From positions 1-23,791 of the forward strand of contig CAYLNM010000060.1 of assembly GCA_964385045.1 (NCBI GenBank): a DNA stretch of 23,791 nt, given 5' to 3'. Under the pieces are notes generated by a model. It was given only the letters and a program-made list of their open reading frames with translations, ran no database searches and was not told where the DNA came from. The position numbers and the translations under genes were made by a program. Below are positions 16,225-23,278 of this stretch, one piece after another (position 1 is the first letter of the stretch; every line of letters begins with the position of its first letter). Origin of the DNA: CAYLNM01 sp964385045. Lineage in GTDB: Bacteria; Planctomycetota; Phycisphaerae; Phycisphaerales; SM1A02.

Positions 16225-16289
16225 TCACCCCGCCGGTGCGCCGGCCCCCGCCGGGCCCCGGCCGCCCCCCGTCCGGCCTCCGTCCGGGC

Positions 16290-16295
16290 TATCCT
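16290..16295 (+). promoter_or_regulatory. -10-like element for the small membrane protein
   Basis: TATCCT, identical to the tRNA -10, lies 43 nt before the ATG at 16339. No convincing -35 is visible. Confidence 0.35.
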
Positions 16296-16338
16296 TGCCG
16301 CCCCACGCACGGGGCCGAGGGAGGCCCGGGAGGCATCG

Positions 16339-16575
16339 ATGCTGAAGCCGGAACAGGTGGCCGCGATCGAGCGGTCCCTGCAGCGGATCGAGCGGCGCCA
16401 GCGCCGGATCGAGCTGACCGTCGTCCTCGTCTTGCTCGCGACCCTGATCGCGCTGCTCTCCGAGGGCGACCAGTTCGCCTTCACGCTCGTGGTGGTCCTC
16501 GCGGTGGCGCTCGCCTTCGTCGCGGTGGTCCGCGCGGTCGCCGAGGCCGGGCGCGAGGACGGCCCTCCCCGCTGA
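16339..16575 (+). CDS. Small two-helix membrane protein
   Basis: The 78-residue product starts at an ATG preceded by GGGAGG (16328-16333, 5-nt spacing). Residues 1-25 form a charged, Arg-rich amphipathic helix ('IERSLQRIERRQRRIE'). Two hydrophobic helices follow, at about 26-41 and 46-68, with a short acidic loop. The protein should sit in the inner membrane with both ends in the cytoplasm. There is no enzyme motif and I do not recognise the family. The strong ribosome binding site and clean hydrophobic pattern support a real gene. It has its own upstream -10-like element and no downstream partner. Confidence 0.75.
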   Translation: MLKPEQVAAIERSLQRIERRQRRIELTVVLVLLATLIALLSEGDQFAFTLVVVLAVALAFVAVVRAVAEAGREDGPPR

Positions 16576-16662
16576 GCCCGCCCGCCGGAGCCGGCCGTCC
16601 ATCCGACCCGACGACGCCCACCGTGGGGCCCGAGGGGCTCGCCGCCCCGGCCCCGGCGCACG

Positions 16663-16705
16663 AAAAAGGGCCGGTCGCCCTCGCACGCGCGGTGACGGCC
16701 GGCCC
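16663..16705 (-). terminator. Minus-strand intrinsic terminator
   Basis: Read on the minus strand, a 10-bp GC stem with one G-T pair (16696-16705 with 16668-16677) is followed at once by TTTTT (16663-16667). This is the only hairpin in the window with a proper U-tract. No minus-strand gene is visible just upstream of it (to the right). Confidence 0.6.
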
Positions 16706-17298
16706 CGGCTCATGGAGCGGGGGGATGGGGTGCCCGCGCTCGCGTCCGCGATCGGACGGGAGGGGCGGCGGCGGGGCGGCTCAGGCCGCCGGCCGCGGTC
16801 CCCGGGGGCCGGAGCCCGGCGGGGAGAGCTTCATCGCGTGACCGCCGTCCATGGCGGTCCACGGGATGAAGGACGAACGGTGCAGGAGCGGCGACGCCGG
16901 GTCAGGTGTCGACGCCGCCACTCCCGCATCCCACGTCGAGACACGACGCGGGTGGATGGAGAGTCCGTGGGGCCGGGTGCCGTCGGATGCGGCCAGGGGA
17001 GACGCCGTCCGCGCGTCGCGGCCGTGGCGGCCGCGGGGATCGGCGTGATCCCGTACGAGTCGAAGCGTGCTGCCGGGTCGTGCGCTGCTCATCCGTGAGG
17101 TCCTCGATCCAATCCCTTGCGATCGCGAACTCCGTCGCGCAGGACCCGGTCCGGCTCCGCCGGCACCCCTGTCGGCCGGGATCCTTCCCGGCCACGGGGG
17201 GAATCGGGGAGGGACGGCTCCGGGCTGGACCGGATGCGACAGGTTCTCCCGGATGCCGGTTATCGGTCCTCCCCGGAGGGCATCGAACGGCCGGGCGC

Positions 17299-17304
17299 TA
17301 GAGT
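17299..17304 (+). promoter_or_regulatory. -10-like element for the photolyase
   Basis: TAGAGT lies 25 nt before the GTG at 17330, giving a leader of about 20 nt. The same hexamer precedes the AAA+ ATPase gene. No clear -35 is visible. Confidence 0.4.
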
Positions 17305-17329
17305 CGGGCTCCCGTCCGGAGACTCCGCC

Positions 17330-18760
17330 GTGCGCACGCTCGTCTGGTTCCGCAGCGACCTCAGGATCCACGACCATCCCGCCCTCGCCGAGGCCCGTCG
17401 CCGGGGGGACGACGGCACGGTCGCGGCGTTCGCCCTGTGCCCGCGGCAGTGGCGGATGCACGATCTCTCCGCCGCCCGGGTCGACCTCGTGCTCCGCAGC
17501 CTCGGCCGGCTCTCGGAGGCCCTTGCCGAGCTGAACGTGGCCCTCCGCATCGTCGACGCCGGCGACTACGCCGGGGTCCCGGACGCGCTGCTCGCGCTGG
17601 CCCGGGAGCACGAGTGCGACGCCCTGCACTTCAACGCCGGCTACGAGGTCAACGAGCGCCGCCGGGACGAGGCGGTGGAGCGGGCGTTCGTGGCCGCGGG
17701 CCGCGGCGTCTCGATCCATCACGATCAGTGCATCCTCGAGCCCGGCACGGTGCTGACCAAGGAGGGCTCGCCGTACGCCGTCTTCACGCCCTTCAAGCGC
17801 AACGTCCTCGCCCAGCTGCGCGAGGACGGGGTGCCCGACGCGGTGCCGACGCCGACGCCGGCGCCGACGATGGTAGGGACGTCCGACGCCGTCCCCGACG
17901 CGGTCGACGGCTTCGAGGCTCCGCCACCGTCGATCCGCGCGCTCTGGCCCGAGGGCGAGGACGAGGCGGCCCGGCGGCTCGAGCGGTTCCTCGACGAGCG
18001 GGCCCGCGACTACGACGAGGCCCGCGACTTCGCCGCCGCGGACGGCACGAGCCGGCTCTCGGCGTACCTCGCCACCGGCTGCATCTCCGCCCGCACCTGC
18101 CTGCGGGCGGCGAAGGAGGCCAACCACGGACACCTCTCGAGCGGGGCCAAGGGCATCGACGTCTGGATCAGCGAGCTGGTGTGGCGCGACTTCTATCGCC
18201 ACGTGATGGTGGGCTGGCCGCGGGTGTCCATGCATCGAGCGTTCCGACTCGACACCGAGGCGATCCACTGGAACGACGACGAGGAGCCCTTCGAGGCGTG
18301 GTGCGCCGGCCGCACCGGCTTCCCGATCGTGGACGCGGGCATGCGTCAGCTCAAGGCCGAGGCGTGGATGCACAATCGCCTGCGGATGATCGTCGCGATG
18401 TTCCTCACCAAGGATCTGTTCGTCGACTGGCGCAAGGGCGAGCGGCACTTCATGCGCCACCTGATCGACGGCGATCTCGCGAGCAACAACGGCGGCTGGC
18501 AGTGGTCCGCGTCCACCGGCACCGACGCCCAGCCGTACTTCCGCATCTTCAACCCCACGACGCAGGGCCAGCGGTACGACCCCGATGGCGAGTTCGTCCG
18601 CCGGTACGTCCCGGAGCTCTCGCCCCTGCCGGGGAAGAAGGTGCACGAGCCGTGGAAGCACGCGGGACTCTTCGACGACCGACCGGCGTACCCGGAGCCG
18701 ATCGTGGACCACGGGAAAGCCCGTGAGCACGCGCTCGCGGCGTTCAAGGCGCTGCGCTGA
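17330..18760 (+). CDS. phrB: Class I CPD photolyase
   Basis: The 476-residue product has the full length of class I deoxyribodipyrimidine photolyases, which use blue light and FAD to split cyclobutane pyrimidine dimers. The N-terminal 'LVWFRSDLRIHDHPAL' begins the antenna domain. 'GYEVNERRRDEAVERA' matches the segment that contacts methenyltetrahydrofolate in the E. coli enzyme, so that antenna is likely. The FAD domain shows 'LSAYLATGCIS', 'ELVWRDFYRHVM', 'TGFPIVDAGMRQL', 'WMHNRLRMI' and the signature 'NNGGWQWSASTGTDAQPYF' followed by 'FNPTTQGQRYDPDGEFVRRY'. GTG 17330 is chosen because the conserved N-terminus begins right there; upstream codons are not photolyase-like. It is a single gene with a hairpin downstream. 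Confidence 0.97.
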   Translation: MRTLVWFRSDLRIHDHPALAEARRRGDDGTVAAFALCPRQWRMHDLSAARVDLVLRSLGRLSEALAELNVALRIVDAGDYAGVPDALLALAREHECDALHFNAGYEVNERRRDEAVERAFVAAGRGVSIHHDQCILEPGTVLTKEGSPYAVFTPFKRNVLAQLREDGVPDAVPTPTPAPTMVGTSDAVPDAVDGFEAPPPSIRALWPEGEDEAARRLERFLDERARDYDEARDFAAADGTSRLSAYLATGCISARTCLRAAKEANHGHLSSGAKGIDVWISELVWRDFYRHVMVGWPRVSMHRAFRLDTEAIHWNDDEEPFEAWCAGRTGFPIVDAGMRQLKAEAWMHNRLRMIVAMFLTKDLFVDWRKGERHFMRHLIDGDLASNNGGWQWSASTGTDAQPYFRIFNPTTQGQRYDPDGEFVRRYVPELSPLPGKKVHEPWKHAGLFDDRPAYPEPIVDHGKAREHALAAFKALR

Positions 18761-18810
18761 GTCGCCGGACGGCGCATGCGGGGCCCGTCGTGCGCGCCGC
18801 CGCCGCCGCC

Positions 18811-18831
18811 GCCCGGCGCCCGGCGCCGGGC
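18811..18831 (+). terminator. Palindromic hairpin after the photolyase
   Basis: GCCCGGCGCC and GGCGCCGGGC are perfect inverted copies separated by one base; sterically this gives about an 8-bp stem with a 5-nt loop. It lies 51 nt past the stop codon and has no T-run. Confidence 0.4.
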
Positions 18832-19019
18832 AGGGTGAACTTTGCGAAACCATCGCATTCCTGCGTCGCGGGTGCGCCATCCGGTCGCTACCGTCGCCGC
18901 CTTCGCCCAGCCAGTCCCTCGCGCCTCGGTGCGGAGGAGGCCCGAGCGTTCCCCGGAGCGCTCGGACGCCCGGGGTTCCGGGGAGGGGTGCCGAGGGAAC
19001 CGGCACCGTGGAGCCCGAC

Positions 19020-20423
19020 ATGACGACGCGCGCGATGCCTCCCGAGTCCACTGGTCGAGACGACGAACTTCCCGCGGACCGCACCGCCGGCCCGTGTGCC
19101 CGCCGGCTCGCGAGCTCCGGCATGGCGGCAGTCTCATGCCTCCTGTGTGCCGCGGCGGCCGCCCCGGGCACGCCCGGGCCCGAGTCGAGCCCGCCCGTCG
19201 CGGCGGACGAGCCCGTGCGGGTCACGACGTCGCCGCCCGCCGGGAGCGACCGTCGCGTCGCGACCGCCGCGGAGGCGCCGCCGTCGCCCGGCCGCGGCGA
19301 CCGACGCCTCGATCCACCATCCACCCTGGAGACGGGGCCGGAGCGTCGCGGTGTGCCCGGCGCCGGACCGGCCCCGACGACGTCCGCGCCGCGCCGGCTG
19401 ACGACGCACGGGCCGGCCGCCCTCCCGCAGTGGCGCGACGGTGTCGACCCGCCCGCCGGCGGCGGCCGGCTCCACGTCGAGCCCGGTCGGTTCATGCCCG
19501 CGGTGGCGGCGCCGGGACGGGGCGTGGCGGTGGAGGCCATCGTGCGGGGCGCGGGCGGCGGATCCGGGGCCGGGGTCCGGGTCGTCGCCCACGTGCGGGC
19601 TCACGCGGCCCTCGACTGGACGGTCCACGAGATGCGCCGCCTTCCGGGTCCGCTCGGCCGGTGGCAGACGGTGATCCCGTGCTCGCCCTGCCTGTCGGAG
19701 CCCGAGGTGTGGCTGCAGGCGATCGCCGCGCGGGCCGACGGCGTGGAGTCGGCCTGGTGGCCACCGGCGGGCGGCTCCGCCCCGGCCGACTACGCCGTCG
19801 GCTACGAGCGGGTCGTCGCCGGCGCGGACGACGCGGTGCTCGGTGGCGCCGTGGCGCCGCGCGTGGCGGAGCGCGGTCGCGGCCTGATCCACGGCGCGGG
19901 GGCGACCTGGACCGGCCCCACGTGGCCGCTCGAGGGCGTGCGGGTGCCGATGATCCGGCTCGGCGCCCGGCTGGACGCCGGCCCTTCGCGGGACGCTGCC
20001 CTCGAGATCCTCGTGCGTCCCGGCGGACTCGGTCCGTGGACGCGGGCTGCGGTGCTCGAGTCGCCGGTGACGGGAACGCGGGACGTTCGGATCGACGTGC
20101 GGGATCAGCTGCCCGACGCGGCCGCGGTGCAGGTGCGCGTGCGACTGCTCGGCGGCGACGCGGCCACCGCCCGCGTGGAGGCGCCGAGACTCGCCGACCT
20201 CGTCTGCAGCCCGGGCCCGGTGCACGGGCCCGACGTCGACGGCGACGGCGTCGTCGGACTGTCGGACCTGGTGGCGGTCATGTCGGTCTTCGGCCCGTGC
20301 GATCGACCGGCGGGCTGCCGCGAGGACGTCGACGGCAGCGGCACGGTGGACCTGCGCGACGCCCTCGACGTCATCGCGGCGTGGGAGCCCGCGGCGACGG
20401 CCTCGGCGAGCGGCGCGGCCTGA
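19020..20423 (+). CDS. Secreted protein with dockerin-like C-terminus
   Basis: The 467-residue product has a hydrophobic stretch at about 35-47 after a polar N-terminus with 'CARRLASSG', so it should be exported. The start is uncertain: ATG 19020 is used, and ATG 19122 (residue 35) would leave almost no basic n-region. Residues 50-130 are Pro/Ala/Arg low-complexity. Residues 140-400 look beta-rich with no catalytic motif I recognise. The end (405-455) is a dockerin-like pair of calcium loops, 'DVDGDGVVGLSD' and 'DVDGSGTVDLRD', with the same 'FGPCD' turn as in the metallopeptidase. The shared tail suggests a common export or surface-retention route for both proteins, not a cellulosome. Confidence 0.8.
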   Translation: MTTRAMPPESTGRDDELPADRTAGPCARRLASSGMAAVSCLLCAAAAAPGTPGPESSPPVAADEPVRVTTSPPAGSDRRVATAAEAPPSPGRGDRRLDPPSTLETGPERRGVPGAGPAPTTSAPRRLTTHGPAALPQWRDGVDPPAGGGRLHVEPGRFMPAVAAPGRGVAVEAIVRGAGGGSGAGVRVVAHVRAHAALDWTVHEMRRLPGPLGRWQTVIPCSPCLSEPEVWLQAIAARADGVESAWWPPAGGSAPADYAVGYERVVAGADDAVLGGAVAPRVAERGRGLIHGAGATWTGPTWPLEGVRVPMIRLGARLDAGPSRDAALEILVRPGGLGPWTRAAVLESPVTGTRDVRIDVRDQLPDAAAVQVRVRLLGGDAATARVEAPRLADLVCSPGPVHGPDVDGDGVVGLSDLVAVMSVFGPCDRPAGCREDVDGSGTVDLRDALDVIAAWEPAATASASGAA

Positions 20424-20424
20424 G

Positions 20425-20439
20425 ACCGACGGAGTCGGT
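20425..20439 (+). terminator. Short hairpin at the stop of the dockerin-like gene
   Basis: ACCGAC (20425-20430) pairs with GTCGGT (20434-20439) around a 3-nt loop, immediately after the stop. A second small stem (GCGGCC with GGCCGC, 20446-20458) follows. No T-run is present, so termination is only possible. Confidence 0.35.
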
Positions 20440-20520
20440 GGATCGGCGGCCGGGCCGCGGGAACAGGTGGCCCCCCGCGGGCGGTCGGACGCGCTCGTCG
20501 CATCCGCCGCCGGTCATCGG

Positions 20521-20526
20521 TAGAGT
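20521..20526 (+). promoter_or_regulatory. -10-like TAGAGT at the AAA+ ATPase start
   Basis: The hexamer ends 1 nt before ATG 20528 and 7 nt before GTG 20534. If it is the true -10, the message would begin at about the GTG and be leaderless. The -35 region is weak. Confidence 0.4.
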
Positions 20527-20527
20527 C

Positions 20528-22162
20528 ATGCTCGTGACCGACTCCGCGCCCACGTCGTCCCGACGTCCCGACTCGGACGGATCCTCCGATGCGGCCGGTG
20601 CCGCCGGTCCCGCCGGTGCCGCCGGTGCGGCCGAGGCCGCGGCCGCCGATCGCGACCAGGCCCGGCTCGACCGCCTCATCCGCTCCGGGGTGCCGTGCCT
20701 CCGCATCGTCACCGGCGACGAGCGGCACGCGCTGGACCTGCTCGTGGCGGCGGCGATGGGCGGGGGCCACCGCCTGCTGCGGTGGTCGGCGGTCACCGGC
20801 GTGCGGGACGGGCTCGGATCCGACGCGTCGGCGATGGAGCGCACCGAGGGCCTCCTCGAGGGCCTGTGGGCGATCCGCCGGGCCGCGGCGACCGCGCGCG
20901 AGCCGGTCCTCGCGGTGCTGCTCGACGCCGGGCCGCACCTCGAGGAGCCGCGGGTGCGGCGCCTGCTCCGCGAGCTGGTGCACGAGCTCGACGGACTGCA
21001 CGGCGATCGACCCGGCGGCACGCTCGTCCTGCTCGGGGTGGACGATCACCTCCCGCCGGAGCTCGAGCCCTTCGCCCGGTCGTTCACGCCGTCGCTGCCC
21101 GATCCCGAGGAGCTCGAGCGGATCGTCCGCCGCACCGTGCGCACCGCCGCCCGGGCCCGGCCGATCGACGCGCGGATGAGCCGCGGCGACCTCGAGATCC
21201 TCGTGCGCAACCTCCGCGGCCTCGGGCGGCGGGAGGCGGCCCAGCTCGTCCGCGAGGCGATCGAGGACGATCGCCGGCTCGACGCCGACGACCTCTCCCG
21301 GATCCTCGCGTGGAAGCGCGAGCAGCTGCACCGCGGCGGGGCGCTGGAGTTCGTGGAGGCCCCGGTGTCGCTCGACGACGTCGCCGGCCTCGCGCGGCTC
21401 AAGGCGTGGCTCGCGGCGCGGCGGGAGGCCTTCGACCGGCCGGAGCCCGACCCGACGCTGCCGCCGCCCCGTGGCGTGCTGCTGCTCGGCGTGCAGGGCG
21501 CGGGCAAGAGCCTCTCGGCCAAGGCGATCGCGACCGCGTGGTCGGTGCCGCTGCTGCGACTCGATCCCGGCGCGCTGTACGACCGCTACGTGGGCGAGTC
21601 CGAGCGGCGACTGCGCGAGACGCTCGAGCAGGTCGAGGCGATGGCCCCGATCGTGCTCTGGATCGACGAGATCGAGAAGGGCTTCGCATCCGCGGCCGCC
21701 CGCTCGACCGACGGCGGCCTGTCGAAGCGGATGTTCGGCACGCTGCTGACGTGGATGCAGGACCACGTGGCCCCGGTGTTCCTCGTCGCCACCGCCAACG
21801 ACATCGAGGCGTTGCCGCCCGAGCTCCTGCGCAAGGGCCGCTTCGACGAGATCTTCTTCGTCGACCTGCCGGAGCCCGAGGTGCGCGAGGCGATCCTCGC
21901 CATCCACGCCCGCCGCCGCGGGCTCGACCCGGCGGACCTCGATCTGCCGCGGCTCGCGGCCGCGGCCGAGGGCTTCAGCGGGGCCGAGCTCGAGCAGGCG
22001 ATCATCGCCTCGGCCCACGCGGCCCGGGCCGAGGGCCGGACCGCCGGTGACGAGGACGTCCTGGCCGCGGTGGCCGGCTCGCCGCCGCTGTCGGTCACGA
22101 TGCGGGAGCGGATCGCCGAGCTGCGGGCGTGGGCGGACGGACGGTGCGTGCCCGCGGACTGA
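20528..22162 (+). CDS. Ycf46-like AAA+ ATPase
   Basis: The 544-residue product has two parts. Residues 40-260 form an N-terminal region like a degenerate ATPase domain ('VPCLRIVTGDERHALDLL', 'VLAVLLDAGPHL'), as in the Ycf46 family of cyanobacteria and plastids. Residues 280-510 form an active AAA+ module: Walker A 'GVQGAGKS' (Lys327), Walker B 'IVLWIDEIEKGF' (Glu381), sensor 1 'FLVATANDIEALP' and the arginine-finger region 'LLRKGRFDEIF'. Family members are ATP-driven remodelers; Ycf46 has been linked to inorganic-carbon use in cyanobacteria, but its substrate here is unknown. Residues 20-40 are Gly/Ala/Pro repeats encoded by short tandem DNA repeats. The start is ATG 20528 by convention; GTG 20534 fits a leaderless transcript better. 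There is no ribosome binding site. Confidence 0.9.
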   Translation: MLVTDSAPTSSRRPDSDGSSDAAGAAGPAGAAGAAEAAAADRDQARLDRLIRSGVPCLRIVTGDERHALDLLVAAAMGGGHRLLRWSAVTGVRDGLGSDASAMERTEGLLEGLWAIRRAAATAREPVLAVLLDAGPHLEEPRVRRLLRELVHELDGLHGDRPGGTLVLLGVDDHLPPELEPFARSFTPSLPDPEELERIVRRTVRTAARARPIDARMSRGDLEILVRNLRGLGRREAAQLVREAIEDDRRLDADDLSRILAWKREQLHRGGALEFVEAPVSLDDVAGLARLKAWLAARREAFDRPEPDPTLPPPRGVLLLGVQGAGKSLSAKAIATAWSVPLLRLDPGALYDRYVGESERRLRETLEQVEAMAPIVLWIDEIEKGFASAAARSTDGGLSKRMFGTLLTWMQDHVAPVFLVATANDIEALPPELLRKGRFDEIFFVDLPEPEVREAILAIHARRRGLDPADLDLPRLAAAAEGFSGAELEQAIIASAHAARAEGRTAGDEDVLAAVAGSPPLSVTMRERIAELRAWADGRCVPAD

Positions 22163-22180
22163 CGGCGGCGCCCGGCGCGG

Positions 22181-23197
22181 TCAGCGGTCCGTGCGGACCC
22201 GGCGTCGTCGCCGCTCCCATGCGTCGCGCAGCGCCGGGTCGAGGATGGTGATCGTGGCCCCGCCCGTCAGCTCGCGGGCCGCCTCCTCCATCGCCACCCG
22301 CTCGGCGGCGAGGCGGGCGGCGCGGGCGGCGTCCGCCCGACCCTCGTCCCACGTGGTGCCGTCGCCCTCGATCGTCGCGACGAGCTCGAGCAGGGCGGCC
22401 CCGTCGGGCAGCAGCACCGGCGTCGAGACGTCGCCCTCGGCCTCGAGGGCGAACGCCGCGCGGCGGATCGACGCCGGCATCGCGGGGTCGAGCCGGCTGA
22501 ACGGCTCGAGGAGCCCGCCGCGGGCCGCGCTCAGGTCGGTCGACCGCTCGGCCGCGACCTCGGCGAACGAGCGGCCGGCGCCGATCTCGGCCCGGGCCGC
22601 GGCGGCGGCGTCGAGGCCGGGCAGCGTCATGATCCGCACCTGTCGCCGCGGTCCGTGGGCGACGTCGAACGCGGCCCGCACCTGGGCCTCGGTGACCGTC
22701 ACCGTCGGGGCCACGAGGGCCCGCAGTCCGGCGTTGCGCCGCAGCAGGGCCTCGTAGCGGCCCGGGCCGAGGCGACGCCGGTCGCGCAGGTCCGCGAGCA
22801 GGCGGGCGGCGCGGTCCGGGTCCTCCGCGAGCCGGGCGAGCAGCTCGTCCTGCTCGGCGGCCACCATCTCCGAGGAGACCCGGATGCCCGCGTCGAGCAG
22901 GGCGGCGCGGAGCCGGCGGTCGAGGATCCAGTCGCGGAGGACCTCGGCTCCCGCGGCCTCGAGCAGCCGTGGGCGCAGGTCGGACCACGGCACGCCCACG
23001 CCGTCCACGAGGGCCACCGGCCGCCCGTCCACCGACACCTCGGGCGGCACCTCGCGGATCACGGTCTCGGGCGGGCGGGGCGTGTCGGAGGCGGCGCAGC
23101 CGATGCCGGCGGCGGCAAGCGCGAGGGGCGCGAGGCCGGCGAGGACGGCGAGCCCGCGAGGGGTGGGGCGGCGGCGGGGAGGGCGGCGTCCGGTCAT
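22181..23197 (-). CDS. Parvulin-type peptidyl-prolyl isomerase lipoprotein
   Basis: The 338-residue product begins with an Arg-rich n-region and a hydrophobic stretch ending in Gly-Ile-Gly-Cys34, a loose lipobox, so it is probably a lipid-anchored envelope protein. Residues 45-165 are helical and resemble the chaperone part of SurA/PrsA proteins. Residues 182-277 match the PpiC/parvulin fold: 'RQVRIMTLPG', 'IGAGRSFAEVAAERSTDLSAARGGLLEPF' and 'AAFALEAEGDVSTPVLLPDG'. A charged helix and a short basic tail follow. It likely helps fold exported proteins. The His and Cys positions typical of parvulin catalysis are not obvious, so it could be mainly a chaperone. ATG 23197 is used; ATG 23215 would add 6 residues. 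It converges on the AAA+ gene with only 18 bp between. Confidence 0.85.
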   Translation of the reverse strand: MTGRRPPRRRPTPRGLAVLAGLAPLALAAAGIGCAASDTPRPPETVIREVPPEVSVDGRPVALVDGVGVPWSDLRPRLLEAAGAEVLRDWILDRRLRAALLDAGIRVSSEMVAAEQDELLARLAEDPDRAARLLADLRDRRRLGPGRYEALLRRNAGLRALVAPTVTVTEAQVRAAFDVAHGPRRQVRIMTLPGLDAAAAARAEIGAGRSFAEVAAERSTDLSAARGGLLEPFSRLDPAMPASIRRAAFALEAEGDVSTPVLLPDGAALLELVATIEGDGTTWDEGRADAARAARLAAERVAMEEAARELTGGATITILDPALRDAWERRRRRVRTDR

Positions 23198-23266
23198 GCG
23201 GGCATGGTCGCACATCCGGCGCTCGCGCGGGGGGGCGGCGAGCACCCCTGCGACCGCGGGCGCGGG

Positions 23267-23272
23267 TAGGGT
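23267..23272 (+). promoter_or_regulatory. -10-like TAGGGT at the zinc-ribbon gene start
   Basis: The hexamer ends 6 nt before ATG 23279, the position expected for a transcription start at the start codon itself. No ribosome binding site is present and no clear -35 is visible. Confidence 0.45.
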
Positions 23273-23278
23273 CATGCG

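Larger units (their letters stand above)
16576..17329. other. Long stretch without a recognisable gene
   Basis: No frame gives a convincing protein. It contains a minus-strand terminator-like hairpin (16663-16705). Part of 16902-17195 on the minus strand reads as a plausible charged helix, but in a frame with no good start and a low-complexity remainder. I checked by eye for RNase P, SRP and tmRNA signatures and saw none. It also holds the upstream region of the photolyase gene. Confidence 0.5.

Noticed and set aside
16706..17110. RNase P RNA, SRP RNA or tmRNA in the gene-free stretch
   Set aside because: A few bases resemble conserved pieces (GAGAGTCCG, GGGTCAGGT), but the required neighbouring motifs are absent.
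16902..17195. Minus-strand 97-aa frame with a plausible charged helix ('ARDWIEDLTDEQR')
   Set aside because: The helix is short, the rest is Arg/Pro/Ser low-complexity, and there is no convincing start or ribosome binding site. It could be a gene remnant, but I cannot support that.
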